Shown: piece after piece, positions 45,621-58,061 of the stretch | Numbering within the stretch: the stretch's first letter is position 1 | How the letters are laid out: every line of letters begins with the position of its first letter | Assembly (NCBI GenBank): GCA_026120035.1 | Contig: JALRME010000056.1 | Span: forward strand, 1 to 64,000 | Direction: 5' to 3' | Source: Coleophoma eucalyptorum | Lineage: Eukaryota > Ascomycota > Leotiomycetes > Helotiales > Dermateaceae | Length of the DNA: 64,000 nt | The notes under the pieces: generated by a model | Databases searched by the model: none | Seen by the model: the letters and a program-made list of their open reading frames with translations, nothing else | Told to the model about the DNA's origin: nothing | Translations under genes and position numbers: made by a program

Positions 45621-46126
45621 TTATATCGAGAAATGCTTTCTGATTCCGGTGATGTCTTTTTCTCGCTTGCATCTGCCTGCACACTCCCCCAATGATTCTC
45701 TATCACAATATATCTCCCCTTTCTCTAGAGATCTAACATTATTTGCAGTAGTAAACACACAAAGTACACTGCCCTTTTCGCAACACCCAACTACTCCCCA
45801 TTGGATAGTAAATGGGTGCGGCTCAGTATTAACTTTAGGCGGATGATATACAGCTGAAATCACACTGCATGTTGCTACAAGTGGCATCCCGTCTAGAAGC
45901 TTTTGCCCTCCCAATGCAATGACTACAATCAAGAGAAGTATTACGGGGGCAATGGCCATTGGTAAGAGCCAGTAACTTGTATAAATTCGTTAAGGATGAA
46001 CTTGTAGACTATAATAGCAAAGGAGCCGAATCCACAAGATATTACGCTCCCACTACTAGCTCCATGCGGGTAGAATGACTCGATATGAAGAACGAAAACA
46101 CTTTGCGCGGTAGACCAATGTAACAT
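45621..46126 (-). pseudogene. Fragment of a DUF6536-type membrane protein
   Basis: Two overlapping minus-strand frames read LHWSTAQSVFVLHIESFYPH, SVISCGFGSFAIIV and then GMPLVATCSVISAVYHPP with IQWGVV. This order (HW-SQS-F, CGYSP-AI, GMPLASSCS, SAACHPP, WG) is the C-terminal pattern of a common fungal multi-pass membrane family known as DUF6536. The frame changes near 45945 and nothing upstream continues it. It looks like a truncated, frameshifted remnant. Confidence 0.5.
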
Positions 46127-47354
46127 ACTTATCCTTTATGAAAAAACGAATTAATGTATATATAATACAGAATATCTTTATAAAGTTGAAAACATAGATT
46201 ACTAGTCACAATTAGCCAGCTGACCCTGCTTTTGCACCGCTTTAAGGGGGGGGGGGTAGGATCGCACTAGTAAGAACGGCAAGCGAATATTCTACATTAG
46301 AAAGTTTCTGTAATGAGTTTTGACGTGGAAGAGAGTTCTCAATTAGAAACCCTCCCTGTAAATCTTTTAATACCATATCATAGTATCCAAAATTTCCTGT
46401 AACCCCATGATCTATCAAAATGGGATCGCATGGGATGCCTAGCTAGTGGTTGCAATATGATGCTAGTTCTAAAAGGATCCAACCAGTTCCCGAAAGACGG
46501 TGTCAGCATCGCATAGGTAAACGCATTCACGAGCAGGAAAAGGGGTTTACCACCTTCTCACTTCGCCTTAGCAGCCCTTCAATTTGAGCTTGAGAGGAAT
46601 TCTTAGAAGCTGGGTTTTGAGAAGTGCTACATGGTCTCGGAGGCTGTTAGGACATTGTATAGTAAGCACAAATATAGCACTAAGCCAAGCGAGCTGCTTA
46701 CTCCGTAGCCTGTTCGCCATCAAAGTTTGGAATCATTGATAGGCGGTGAACGGTGACGACGATAGCTCGTCGCACAAAACCTGATTCAGCCTCCAATGTA
46801 TACCCAGCTCGTAGTATCAATAGGTTCACGAAGAATAGACTCTTAAGCCTACACGCCTTCAAGTGTCCCAAGCCCGCTGTTGGGCTCGTGGTTTAGCCGA
46901 ATGTACGAGACACACAGTGTCTCCAAATCTCGCTTCTTCCCACATTTGGAGCTGACGGCTAAACGCTCGTCCCATCTTCTACTAGCGTTGTTATTGAGCG
47001 GAGCCCAATTCCTCTTTACGTCAAATATGATTCCAAATCAATGTGCTCAAGATTCCTCAATGAGATCTCGTGTGTAGAATAATTCTCAAACAGTAGGCAA
47101 TGAGGAATAGTGGCCCTCTCTTTTTCTGTCCTGGTATCTCTGATAATCTCATTTGAATAATAATTAGTGCATAAGAAAAAGTAGGAATGCTCAATATAAG
47201 ATGAACTAGGTGTTCGTTCCAAAAATCGACTTTTCATCTGTTCAACCCAATCCTTCACTACACATATCAACACTATCTTCAATCTCTCCCCTCTTACCGC
47301 TCTCTTCGCATCTTTAATCGTTACCATATTCATCAAATATCCACTGCTATCAAA
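46127..47354. other. Intergenic region with an 11-base G run
   Basis: About 1.2 kb with no supported gene. It contains a homopolymer of 11 G at 46246-46256. The last 200 bases, CT-rich (ctttttctgtcc, ctctcccctcttaccgctct), form the likely promoter and leader of the gene starting at 47355. Confidence 0.4.
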
Positions 47355-48709
47355 ATGGTTCAGATATCAACACTCCTAGCAGGCGTTGCTCATTTTGCTC
47401 TGTCTGCAGCTCTCTCCAATCCAGACGTTGGTATGACTAAGACTGTCACCATCAACTCATGTGCAACTACCGTGCCAAGGACAAATGCAAAGGCGATCTA
47501 TTTCATCACTAATGGCGAAGCCAATTCTGTGGTAGCACTGAAGGTCTCCTCCAATGGTACACTCTCTGATGGATCCATTACACCTACTGGAGGTGCTGGC
47601 AAGAATGGCATATCCGCTAGCACTGGAAATAATGCAGGACCAGATGCACTCTTCAGTCAAGGAGCTGTTAAAGCTGGCAGAGACGTAAAATCCCATCTTC
47701 CACTCTCCCGCATACTCAATACTGACAGAACTTAGGTGCTTCTTGCAGTCAATCCAGGCTCGAATACGGTTTCCATGTTTAGGATTGATTTAGAGGACCC
47801 AACAAAGTTAACATTGATTGGCACACCTGCTAGTACACTAGGAGAATTCCCTGTATCTGTAGCGGTTTCGACGAAACACAAACTAGCATGCGTAGCAAAT
47901 ACCGGTGCCGTTGCTGGCATAGCATGTTTTAGCATGTCTAAATATGAAGGATTAACAGCAATGGACAATACGCTTCGACCATTCGCACTGAACCAGACTA
48001 CACCTCCTCAAGGCCCCCTCAACACTGTATCACACACATTCTTCTCTGCTGATGAACAAACTTTGATTACCACCGTCAAAGGTGACGGCACAAAGAACAA
48101 TACGGGTTTCCTATCCATCTTTCCTGTTAGAAACGGCAAAGTTTCCACAAATGAGACTCGTAGCTCACCCAATGACACCGCCGTGTTGTTTGGAAGCGCT
48201 ATCATCCCAGATTCAAGAGACATCTTCGTGACAGATGCATCATTTGGGAGTGCAACTCTCTCTATCAGTCTGGCCAACGCGGCTAGCGTTAAAGCAATCA
48301 CCAAGATTGCTGATCAAATGGCGACTTGCTGGGCTACTATTAGTAGCCTGACATATACGGCATTCATAACTGACGTAGGATTAAATCGCCTCGCGGAAGT
48401 CGATATCGCGACTGGAGAATTGATCTCGTTAACAGACTTCACCAACGACAATCCTGGTATGATTGACCTCGTCTCCAAAGGCAATTTTGTCTATGCACTC
48501 AGTCCAGGCAATGGAACTACCAAGCCTGCTATCACCGTGGTTGATATTAGTGGTGGTCGTGGCAGTGAGTATTTCTGTTGCTAACTTCGGCAATATTTCC
48601 TCCCGTTGGACGTCCTGCTAACTGTTTCCTTCAAGGCGCAAAGGAAATTGAGAACTTTATACCAGCTGGTGATATTACGAGCGCTGCTCAGGGTATAACG
48701 TTCATTTAA
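47355..48709 (+). CDS. Secreted lactonase-like seven-bladed propeller protein
   Basis: Three inferred exons, 47355-47684, 47736-48564 and 48636-48709, keep frame and give 410 residues. A signal peptide is seen at the start (MVQISTLLAGVAHFALSAAL). The rest is beta-rich with repeated blocks typical of the 6-phosphogluconolactonase/3-carboxymuconate cyclase-like propeller (PF10282): AIYFITNGEANSVVALKVS, LLAVNPGSNTVSMFRID, FPVSVAVSTKHKLACVANTG, VSHTFFSADEQTLITTVKGD and NRLAEVDIATGEL. N-glycosylation-type sequons are frequent. Fungal secreted members are common but few have proven activity. Exon 1 ends ...KAGRD and exon 2 opens VLLAVNPG, removing an in-frame TAG. Neighbours give no pathway context. 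Confidence 0.8.
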
Positions 48710-49620
48710 TATAGAAATTTGTTCTTTGAGAGTCACTGCTGTGCTGTCATAGAACGAGCGATATATTGGAGGTTCCAAATAATTTTCAATACGAGGATAC
48801 TTTACCAATAAGATATCTAAGAGTTAGAAGCTTCGGATAATATTAGGAGGTAGACACTTAAAGAAGAAAGCCAAGGTAGAGGGGGGAAAAGATAGTATAA
48901 ATTAAATGATCGATGCTATAAAGGCTATAGAGAGACTAGTCATAATATACGAACCTACTAGACTAGTAGAGCTACGTCGTACAATTCAGATAGTATATAC
49001 TAGTAGTTGTTTGGAGTTTTGGTCAATGTTTTATATCTAGTTTAGTACTAGTGCTTTGGGTAGGGTGTACCATTTCGCTTGTCCCGTACGTTATAGATGT
49101 ACATATTTAAATCTACCCTAGAAGAACACCAGAAAAGAGAGAATAGCAAATATGACGAAGATTACAAGGAACAAAGGATGAGAGCCTAGAATTAAAGCCT
49201 TTAGGTACGCCGATATTAACTAGTTACAGTGTAAAGGATTTTGCAGAGGAGGTGGACCGCTAGCAGTTGTGGTTATTGTCGTCGCGTACAGATCCTAGGT
49301 ACTGGAAGCCGTGGCAAGAGTTGTGTTACTGCTTATTACCGTGGCTGCCGTCGATTTCGAAGACAGAGGAAATGAAGTCGTAGTATAACCCGTTGTTATA
49401 CTATGGTATGTTAGTCCTGCTTCGTTCGCGTATATCCACGTCCACGAGGTGAATTTTACACGGCAGATGACGTACCATAGTATACAGGGAGCTGCTAGCA
49501 CCAGCCGATGCGGTTACTGATTAGGACACATGCCAGGCCCTTGTGGGTCCCAGTTATAGGGCGATTGCAGTTGTTTGTATTGCACGTTGCTTTTATGACG
49601 GGCGCGGCTGATATCAGCAG
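48710..49620. other. AT-rich intergenic region
   Basis: 48800-49000 is AT-rich with words like RIP-affected DNA. A minus-strand open frame at 49295-49501 is Thr/Ser-rich and unrecognised. No gene can be supported. Confidence 0.35.
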
Positions 49621-49867
49621 ACTGAGAAAGCCTGTCGGGTTCATCTTGTCTACTTGTGTTCTGGATCGGTAGTGTATGTAAGGTAGCTAAAAAGGGACCT
49701 AATCCCTGGGAGTTAGGTAATGAGCACGATCTCTCGAGGAGGCGATTGAGAAAGACTGTCAACTTCATCTTGTCTACTTGTGTTCCGGATCGGTAGTGTA
49801 TTTAAAGGTAGCTAAATAAGAACGGTCTGCTGAGGAGTTGAGTGATGAGGATGATATCCCGAGGAAC
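49621..49867. repeat. Direct tandem duplication, about 123 bases per copy
   Basis: Copy 1 is about 49621-49743 and copy 2 about 49745-49867. Both run ATTGAGAAAG-CTGTC, TTCATCTTGTCTACTTGTGT, GGATCGGTAGTGTAT and GGTAGCTAAA, and end near CGAGGA. They differ at scattered positions, so the duplication is not recent. Confidence 0.65.
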
Positions 49868-51139
49868 ACACAAAGCTGTAATGGATGAAGAGCCAGAGTT
49901 ATTGTAGCCCTTACGAAGGAGAACTCTCGCAAGAGAATAATCAATTTAAACATAATACAAGAATAGATCAGTGGCTGAAGCGATTTGAACTCTAATTCCT
50001 GAAATGCCAAGGAAATGAATGTATTAAATCAGTTGGACCTTATTTTAGGTTTGTCAGTCTACCTATGAATAGTCGCTGCTACTTGACAACTAGCTACAAT
50101 CGTACCAGGGCGTTCAGCTACTGTACTTTCGCCTCCGCAAGGTTGTAGTGCCACCCCGGCTGCCACAACTTCGGGCCTACGAACAATGATACTAGTCAGC
50201 GTATTAAGTTGTGTCTTCCCTAAAGCGACCCTCGTGGCTGTAGTTTGTTTTAGTCCCAATTGGAAGAATTCGGTTAGACTGTTGCCCTATATTATACTAG
50301 AGCTTATAAGTACAAAGCTAGGGAGGCACTATAGTTGATATTTCTAGCGCTGCCAGCCTAACTTACAGCTTGCCGAGAATCCTAACGCAATACCGAGACC
50401 CAGGGAGGCTGCAAGTCACATGAATTTACAGGGAGGGTGGTCAGAGATAGCAGTATTTGCAACCAATCTCACAGGCTCTCGATTACCCCCTTTTTGCCTT
50501 GTTTAGATTCTTACCAAGGCCAGCTCATGGTCCGATTATCGGTTTCTATGACATATTGCAACTTATGCGGCTACGCATCTGATAACATGGTAAATTCTGC
50601 GCCCACGGCAATGCGCCGAGGTCTCTTGAAAAGAAATCCATACATAACGACAGCAATCCTCCGATCACTAGTACACGAAATAGGCAGTATTTGTAGTACC
50701 CCTCTTCCTTGATTCTGGGGTGACTAACTACTCGTAAATATTCTACGTTGGGTATATTCTACCACCTGTATACTAATTGATCTAGCTTTATATTTTCTTG
50801 TAATCAAGTGAGAAGGGGGGAGGTTTATGATGAGAATATTGAGCGTTGGCTCGCAATTTTAGGTAATCAATAAACCAACTAGTCAGAAAGGGGTAGGCTG
50901 CTTCACTTCGCCTTACTAGCCCTCCACTTATACAGCCCTGCTACAAAACGAAAACCGTGTTGAACAAATGAATTAGATGGTAGCTTGGAAATTGATTATA
51001 TGTAATGAGAGCTCCTCACGTTCAATATTCTCTCGTCAGTCTATGGAAATCAAACCATTTAGCACTATGACTGATGCAAACTCTAACACCCAAACGTGAA
51101 TTGTCTTATAGTTCCTTCCCCTAGTTAACAATAAGAAAC
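49868..51139. other. Intergenic region, nothing recognised
   Basis: About 1.3 kb. A minus-strand frame 50059-50259 (VVAAGVALQPCGGESTVAE) and a plus-strand frame 50437-50712 have no recognisable domain. Confidence 0.35.
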
Positions 51140-52477
51140 TCACACATCGGCCCAGCTCTCATTGTATTTTCTATATTCCTCTCCCACAGGATATGGCTGG
51201 TCGAATCGCACGACAGTTTCTGTCACCTTGCGAATTTTTCCCAGCTCAAAAGCGTGGTCTGAGCTAGTGGACGAGACAATACCTTTCTGGCTATCGTTGT
51301 CTGTGTCTGCGGCATCCACGCCATTACTACTGCGCATGTATCCATGGTTAGATCGTGTGGCGATTCTGCTACCGGTCCCAGGCATGCCTTTGGTATTACT
51401 AGGCGTCGTATCACCGTAGCTGGTGAGCTTGCTACGGAAACCTAACTTGTAAGATACAATCTTAAGGATTGGCTGTAGTGCAGGAAAGCAAGCAACCCAA
51501 AAGCCGACATGGCTTTCAAGATCTGTCCACAGACCAATGGTAGACATCTTATAGGTGGAATCATCCGCGAAGTTGAGAGTCGAGATCAAATAGAGACGAA
51601 CAATCCCGGTTATCACAACAAAGATACCGACTGTAAAAACAAGAATTATCTGGATGACCTGTTTGCTTAAGATCATCTTCCTGTAGATGACCCCGATCGG
51701 AAGGATAATTAGCGTTAAGTCGATGATGATGCCCAACACGCTATGTCCAATCATCATGCCATTATTAGATGCGGTGGAAACGCAATTGAGGCCTTCCTGG
51801 AATGGTGGAGCCCATACATCCTTGATCGGTGTACACTCGGTCAGCTTATAGAAGAAACAGACGGCTGTTTGCACAATAATAACACCGCAAACTGTATAAA
51901 CAAGGTAAATATACCACTCTACATGTTGCGCTTGTGTCAGTCATGGAGTCTGCAGTTAGGAGGGTTTGCACTGACTGTCCTTATTAAGACGAGGAAGGAA
52001 CGCCGTGATGGAAAGACGAACTACAGCTACAACCCAGAAGTACAACAGATTTTGGGTAGCTAGGAACTATATTGGCTCATGTCAGTTTTGTCAAAATTGT
52101 GTCTTATGCGATTCTTAAGACGCACTGAAAAGAATTTGACGAGAGTGGGCAATGGAATAAGGTCAATATGGCCCCCTGACCCGTACTTTACACTTATGAA
52201 GTCAAATGCTGCTAGCGACACAACAAATGCCTACGAGTAGTCGGTCAGAACTAGGGGCACAATGATTGCGAAGGGAGAATACCCAAGCCGCGACCGACAT
52301 TATATCATCGAAGCCGCCAGTCTTTGTCATAACCAATCTCGTGTACAGACGTAAGCCGCAAATGATGCTAGAGATAACAACAAGACAAATGTTGAGGTTT
52401 CTCATCTCATTCCCTTTATAATCTGAAGTTTCCCAGAATTTCGTACCCGCCGGGTAGGTAGTGGTGGTTGAAGCCAT
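51140..52477 (-). CDS. Fungal rhodopsin-like (PTH11-related) seven-helix membrane protein
   Basis: Integral membrane protein of the fungal rhodopsin-like domain family (PF20684). Four inferred exons, 52477-52283, 52230-52126, 52066-51976 and 51918-51140, keep frame and give 389 residues. Family blocks rebuilt by splicing are GLRLYTRLVMTKTGGFDDIM, FDFISVKYGSGGHIDLIP, LLYFWVVAVVRLSITAFLPR, CTPIKDVWAPPFQEGLNC, DLTLIILPIGVIYRKMI, GIVRLYLISTLNFADDSTY and HVGFWVACFPALQPILK. The cytoplasmic tail is Ser/Thr-rich and polar. The unspliced sequence shows stops inside introns, which could be misread as a broken gene. These proteins are often near secondary-metabolite genes or act as PTH11-like receptors. 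No ligand is known. Confidence 0.82.
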
Positions 52478-54682
52478 CGCAAAGGAAAGAAGTGCACTCG
52501 TTCGGATTTCGAGTAGATGTAAGCCACGACGATAGAAATTTAGAGAATAAACACCTCACATATCCATCAACATAGGAGGCGCTCAAATTCCAAGGAGGAA
52601 CCCCATCTTAACATGAAATCGAATGCCGAGTGGCTTGTTCCAAGCATCTAGATTTGTACTGAAAGTTTCCTGCTTTCGCCTGCCAGGGGATACCAAAGAG
52701 TTTACGATTTTTCTCCTGATCCTCAGGCTTACGAATTCTGAGACAAGGTGCATAGCTAACTTAAGATGGCAGGTTACACCGAGTGGCCTATCCCGTGTAT
52801 CTGATTTTGGTATTGGAGGCTCTTGGTTCTGGTATTCATATGTCTTAAAATATCGAGCGTATGAAGTGTGAATATTGCGAGATAACTCAAGAGGCATCAT
52901 CATCAAATATCTAGATTAATTTGGGAGACTTGTGTTCAAGATTCAACAGAGAATGAAATATACAACATAACCATGCCAAATACGTGATATTCCGCACAGT
53001 GTCGTATCCAGACGTATTGAGGTCGTGTCGTGTGTTACACTTGGGAATGAGGTAAAAGAGAGTCTTTGGCCCATGTTCTCCCTGGGTCCCCTGTAATGAC
53101 GGCAACATAAAACCGTTAGGGATTCAAGTAGGGGACTGCCCGTTATCAGTAAAGAATCTTGGCTCGAGCATCCATGATCTATTTCAACTCCGACTTGTCA
53201 AATACAGATGGTAGTACTAGTCTAGCTGGTGTGGATTTCGATCTAGGCGGGCACAAAGAAATTCGCTAGTGAAAAAAGAGTCACTGAGGGAAGATGGAGA
53301 GTAAAGGATACCGCTGTATAATTAGTTGATTTTCAAATCTGAAAATTTGAAAGGTGGGAAGATTACAGAAAAGGAGAAAATGAAAAAATGAACAAAGTCA
53401 GACGATTAGTTGATATCCAAAGTAGTAAATGATAATAGTGCGGGGGAAGTTTGTCCCTGGTTGATTCAACCTGTCTGTTTGCCGGAGGACATCCTTTTAG
53501 GAAGGATGCTACGAGTATGGCATCTTATCCGGGTAATAAATCAGCTGGGATGCGAAATAACTCTTGGAACTTGACTGCAATACAATGCTTAGGAATATTG
53601 CCAAGTATTTTCTGTCAGATCAGCCACTTTTTTAATATGGTCAGGTAAACTCATGTTTTGTTCTGTTTGCCAACTTCAGACAGGAAACAGAGATGGTTCA
53701 TAACCAAATAAAGTTTAACGTTAAGTGGAACCACGTCGTAAAGTCAACCTTAAGTCAACGCTATCCCGCTGTCTAACAAGAGTTGCTATCCTGTAACGTC
53801 CCACTCCGTAATCTCAAACTGGGCAGCAGGGTTTCCGTGCACACAATTAGTAGCTCCGGGGAACAGCAGCCGAGCTCACCCCTTTGCTTACTCTCCACTA
53901 TTACTCACTCTCCGCTGTCGCTTACTCTCCACTATTGCTTTCTTATTAAGCTATTATTACTAGGATAATTAAGGGTTCAGATTACTGCATTCAGCATATC
54001 CCGATGTGCGTAGGGATCTAGCTCGGCCAGCTACATTTCGAGAACTTGGGAATGCCGCCGGTACTTAAATAATACTCGGGCTATTTCCATTTTCATTTCT
54101 CCAGGTTCTAGACGTTTAATCTATGCCGAATCTCTGCCGCCACAGCCACAGCCAAAAAAGAAATATTGGCGTTAACATGTGTTGCTTGCATCCTTGCATC
54201 CTTGACAGATTAGATTAGCTTCGAAATAGTCCTGGTAGGGGAGCGAAGCACCGTCCCATGCAGAGGCAACATTTCCCCACCCGCAGCTCAGGAACAGGAA
54301 CTGTTCCCCTCAGGCTTAGCACAATCGTAAGTAATTGGCCACAGGCAGTCGAGTTGTGTTGCATGCTGACTCTGCCGATATAGTTTGCTTTACCTTAACC
54401 TTCTTGTATTTATTGATACTTCCAAAGAAGATAAGACGGAGTGGGGTCCAACAAAGCATTTTATTGGATTTAGTTATATTGCTGAAGCTTAGGTCCAAGG
54501 ATAATGGCCTGTTGGAATATGTGGGTTTATGTTTGCAAGTCGACTATGTGTCACTACCCAGTGTTTAGTATATGAAGACCGCTACTGCACCTCACTACTT
54601 ACCTTGGTAGCCGCATTTCTGACAAGTATTGCACAAATACGCCAAAATTAACAACGATAACAGAAAGAGGGTTAGATTCATC
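52478..54682. other. Long intergenic region with a short direct repeat
   Basis: About 2.2 kb without a supported gene. CTTACTCTCCACTATT occurs twice, 53887-53902 and 53921-53936, in a CT-rich stretch. The last few hundred bases are the tyrosinase promoter. Confidence 0.4.
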
Positions 54683-56134
54683 ATGCATCTCTTTCTAGCT
54701 CTGTCGGTGACTGTGGCGTTGGCCCAATTCACTTCTGCCGCTCCTACTACAAACGTCGAATCCCGATCCTCTGTTCTTGTTAGACAAGAATGGTAAGTAG
54801 TGCCCGTTCACACAAGCTCGTATGTGCTATCTTCAAAACTGATTTGCTCCTATAGGAGAGCTCTCACGAAGGCACAACAGATTGAATACCTAAGCGCCAT
54901 AAAATGCATGCAAACAAGTACCCCCAGGACCAAAGCTTTGTACTCAGGTGTGCAAAACCGCTATGATGACTTTGTAGCGTTGCACATCAACATGACTGAG
55001 CAGATTCACTTCGTTGTGAGTGTATCTACATATCCAGGCCAACCATCTTCTAAACGATTAGGGACAATTCCTACCATACCATAGAGGCTTGCTATCTCTC
55101 TTCGAGGAAGACCTGAGAAGCACATGTTACTATGAGGGTGCCATACCGTAAGTTAATCTCTTCCTCTAAGTAGAAGTTAACAGCAAAACTAATTCTGTTA
55201 GATACTGGGGTTTGTTCCTCTGACACTCATTGCGACAATGCTGACGTATTTCACAGACTGGAGATTAGATAGCACAAGTGTGGAAGCATTTGCTCAATCC
55301 CCTGTCTTTGACGCCACTTACGGCTTCGGAGGTAATGGGCAGGCCCTAACAGACGCTGAAAAGGCCGTACTGCCAACAACTGCCGATTTAACTATTCCTG
55401 ATACTACTGGTGGAGGTTAGAACATCCATGATATCATCTTGGTATAAAGTATCGAAGCTAATCGTTGAATAGGATGTGTCATAACCGGTCCCTTCGCTAG
55501 CTTGAATGCCTCAATGGGACCCGGTAGCAGCACCGATTATGCTCCCCACTGCCTGCGCCGTGACTTCTCTGGGGCTTTTGCCACACAGTCTCTCAATGCC
55601 ACTGTTGTAAATATAATTTTGTCCACACCCGACTTTCTCCTTTTGGACCGCCGCTTCCAGTCTCTCGAACTCGACTTGGCCGGTGTCTGGATACATGGTG
55701 GTGGCCACTTCAGTGTTGGTGGCCAAACTGGCGATGTGAGACTCCTCCTTTATATCAACGACGACAATGTATACTGACCATTACCTAGATGTCTGATATG
55801 TGGTCTTCTCCCAGTGACCCTCTATTTTGGTTGCACCATGCTATGCTTGACAATGTTTGGGACCAATGGCAACGACTAGGTAAGTTCCGATTGTCCTATA
55901 ATTTTTAAATACAATACTGACAGCATTCCAGACTGGGAGGCTCGCAAGGCTGAGATTACTGGCCCTGATACAATGTGGGCATATCCCTATAACTACTTCG
56001 GAGATATCCCCTACAAGAACATCACTTTAGCCTTTGATCTTGCCTATGGTCAGCTTGGCCAAACTATTAACATCAGCCAGGTCATGGATACGACTAACAT
56101 GCCAAATGACCAGCCCGGATATACCTACGCGTAG
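54683..56134 (+). CDS. Tyrosinase (copper monooxygenase), secreted
   Basis: Type-3 copper oxidase that oxidises phenols to quinones, as in melanin or meroterpenoid chemistry. Eight inferred exons: 54683-54792, 54856-55015, 55062-55147, 55202-55209, 55257-55415, 55473-55735, 55789-55879 and 55932-56134, giving 359 residues. Exon 4 has only 8 bases and restores the invariant PYWDW. The copper-A site shows His80, His88 and His97 (ALHINMTEQIHFVGQFLPYH). The copper-B site shows His249 and His253 (IHGGGHFSVGG) and His278 (DPLFWLHH). The signal peptide MHLFLALSVTVALAQFTSAA is clear. The length fits secreted fungal tyrosinases lacking the long C-terminal lid domain of PPO2-type enzymes. All six copper ligands are present and the gene appears intact. 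No partner gene nearby indicates the substrate. Confidence 0.9.
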
Positions 56135-56650
56135 GTTACTAACCACAAACATATGGCACATGATGAGGACAGAAGCGAACGAAGGGTCGTTGTTGAGATC
56201 GACAATTCTATAGATAAACTCTTATATATTGTATATATGGAACAGTTTTAATTCCGACGACGTTAGAATAGCTAACACTTTAGGTTCTACTATCTAACCT
56301 ACCGTAAATGCTCTGAATCTACATAATAATACGTCACGATGACCAAAGCTAGAAATTCTCGCCCTTTGAGTAGATGCACAAATTTCTCAAGCAGTGTTCT
56401 TTTCCCAATCTTTATAGCTGTACTTGAGGTTCCAAATTTATCGAAGAACATATAGAATATGATTGAATTGTCAGCTGCGGCGCTAGTGTTCGTTGTTCAG
56501 ATATCGGCCTTTATCGAGTACGTCTGGGCGGAAAGGCGTATAGTTTATAAACCCCTACCTTACCTCAGACTAGAGAATGTACCGAAATTTTTTGCATGTA
56601 AAGATATTTCAGTAGCCTAGTTACCAAGTGCTACTATGGTTGGTTTAGGG
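56135..56650. other. Intergenic region, nothing recognised
   Basis: About 500 bases between the tyrosinase stop and the stop of a minus-strand regulator fragment. No gene seen. Confidence 0.4.
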
Positions 56651-57370
56651 CTACATGATGTAGACTTGCTCTTGACCCCCTAAGAGGCTTGTCCACCTAA
56701 GGGTAGACTGACGTTTCCACAACTTGTTAAGTTGGACGATAGCTTTCACCGTATTTTCACAACCTGTTTTTATGTGCATAAGCTTGAGCTTCTTTTCAAA
56801 GAAACCTCTGTGCTTTAGTGTAGAACTTTCAGCAGCTGCAATAAAGTAAGGCCAAAGTAAAAGCTGCCAGCCTATCAAATGGTCATAATTGCTCACTGAT
56901 TCGGTGACTTTCTTAAAATCCTCCACCAAATATTCGGTTGTGTCAAGTGGAGGGTCAAACGTAGCCCTTTGGACATATATATAGGATGCTTTCGTGACCA
57001 AATCAAAAAGAAGAGACATCAGGGTATTGTGTTCAGGATGACAAGATTGGCAAAACCGAAGGAATTCCAGACATTTCTCGAGTTGGATTTGGATGAAGCT
57101 CGGGCCTTCTGTTTCACTGAAAACACTTTCAGCGCATAGTTTTACCCTGAACCAAGACGTTAGTAGATCCAGAGAAGTCAAATAAGTCTCTGAGAGTTTG
57201 ACGTTAGAACACACCTCAGGATTTGTATTGCGACAAATTCACCTAGTTGTGACCGACGCGAGCTGAGATCAGTTCCGCCAAAACTGATCAATCGTCTAAG
57301 AATAGCATATGTTTGGGTGAACCAGTTCCCTCCACTAATCATCTCTCGGACCAGTAAGGCGGGAGGAGCA
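56651..57370 (-). pseudogene. C-terminal fragment of a fungal transcription factor (Fungal_trans_2 type)
   Basis: The minus strand reads VREMISGGNWFTQTYAILRR and GGTDLSSRRSQLGEFVAIQI. An intron (about 57211-57145, GTGTGT...TTCAG, with CTACTAACG as branch site) then joins to VKLCAESVFSETEGPSFIQ. It ends with YDHLIGWQLLLWPYFIAAAE, HRGFFEKKL, TGCENTVKAI and WTSLLGG, the C-terminal half of the PF11951 regulator family. No start codon or zinc cluster is found upstream; the frame runs into stops near 57400. The DNA-binding part is missing, so this is probably a truncated pseudogene of the neighbouring decayed group. Confidence 0.65.
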
Positions 57371-57794
57371 CGACTTCGGCGGTATCAAGTTGTTGACATT
57401 TAGGGAATCACGAGCTTCATAAATCCTGTGATCCTTACTTCAATACTATCTCTATTGAATTCTTGATATTATTGAAATCATTCTTTTATTATCTATAAAA
57501 ATATCCCATGAATAGCGTCAGAATACGCTCTTCAGTTCAACTCTATTCACTTATTTTCTATTAAATTGTACTTACCGAATCATCACGTGTCAATTCTCAG
57601 ATCCTCCGATATAAGTACATCCTCAGTTTCTATGATAGACTAATCTCTGCCCTTCCAATTTCAACATCTCCTAGGTTCGTGAACTGCCGAGAGGGAATAA
57701 TTATAGCAACAGCACCCAATTTATAAACCTAAATTTTACAATTGATAGCTTTAGGGATATCCCTCAATATCTTTCCACAACACTATATAAGGCC
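57371..57794. other. Intergenic region, nothing recognised
   Basis: About 420 bases, AT-leaning, with no gene found. A TATATAAGG promoter-like stretch near 57784-57792 directly precedes the small ORF that follows. Confidence 0.35.
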
Positions 57795-57974
57795 ATGTGT
57801 ATATATACCCTTTTTTCGCTAGCTGCTACAGTTCGCGTAGCTTTGGCAATTCCCCAAAGTGTCTTGGCAAGTTCAACTAAGGAACAAGAAGCTTAACTTG
57901 GTTTGATTGATCTTATAGCCGAACTCAATGCAGCATTAATTGGGAATATAGAATGTCGTTATGAACTAGCATGA
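57795..57974 (+). pseudogene. Small secreted-protein-like ORF with an in-frame stop
   Basis: MCIYTLFSLAATVRVALAIP looks like a signal peptide. The frame then meets TAA at 57894-57896 and continues in the same frame as LGLIDLIAELNAALIGNIEC, ending with RYELA and TGA at 57972. TAA for CAA (Gln) is a RIP-type change. Restored length would be only 59 residues. This could be an inactivated small secreted protein or chance. No family recognised. Confidence 0.35.
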
Positions 57975-58061
57975 CCGGTAGGGTTAAACTGGGGTAATAC
58001 GGCTTCGGCCGGTGTACTATCGTCTACTTAACAGACTGCGTTGAAGATTAACCCTTAGAAC

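Noticed and set aside
45547..45846. Plus-strand 99-codon open frame
   Set aside because: Overlaps the DUF6536-like minus-strand relic, which has recognisable ordered blocks.
49621..49867. Considered as a CRISPR-like or satellite array
   Set aside because: Only two long diverged copies, no regular spacers, and the context is eukaryotic.
52202..52300. Apparent frameshift and stop in the rhodopsin-like gene
   Set aside because: A 52-base GT-AG intron (52282-52231) removes both and rebuilds the family sequence, so the gene is intact.
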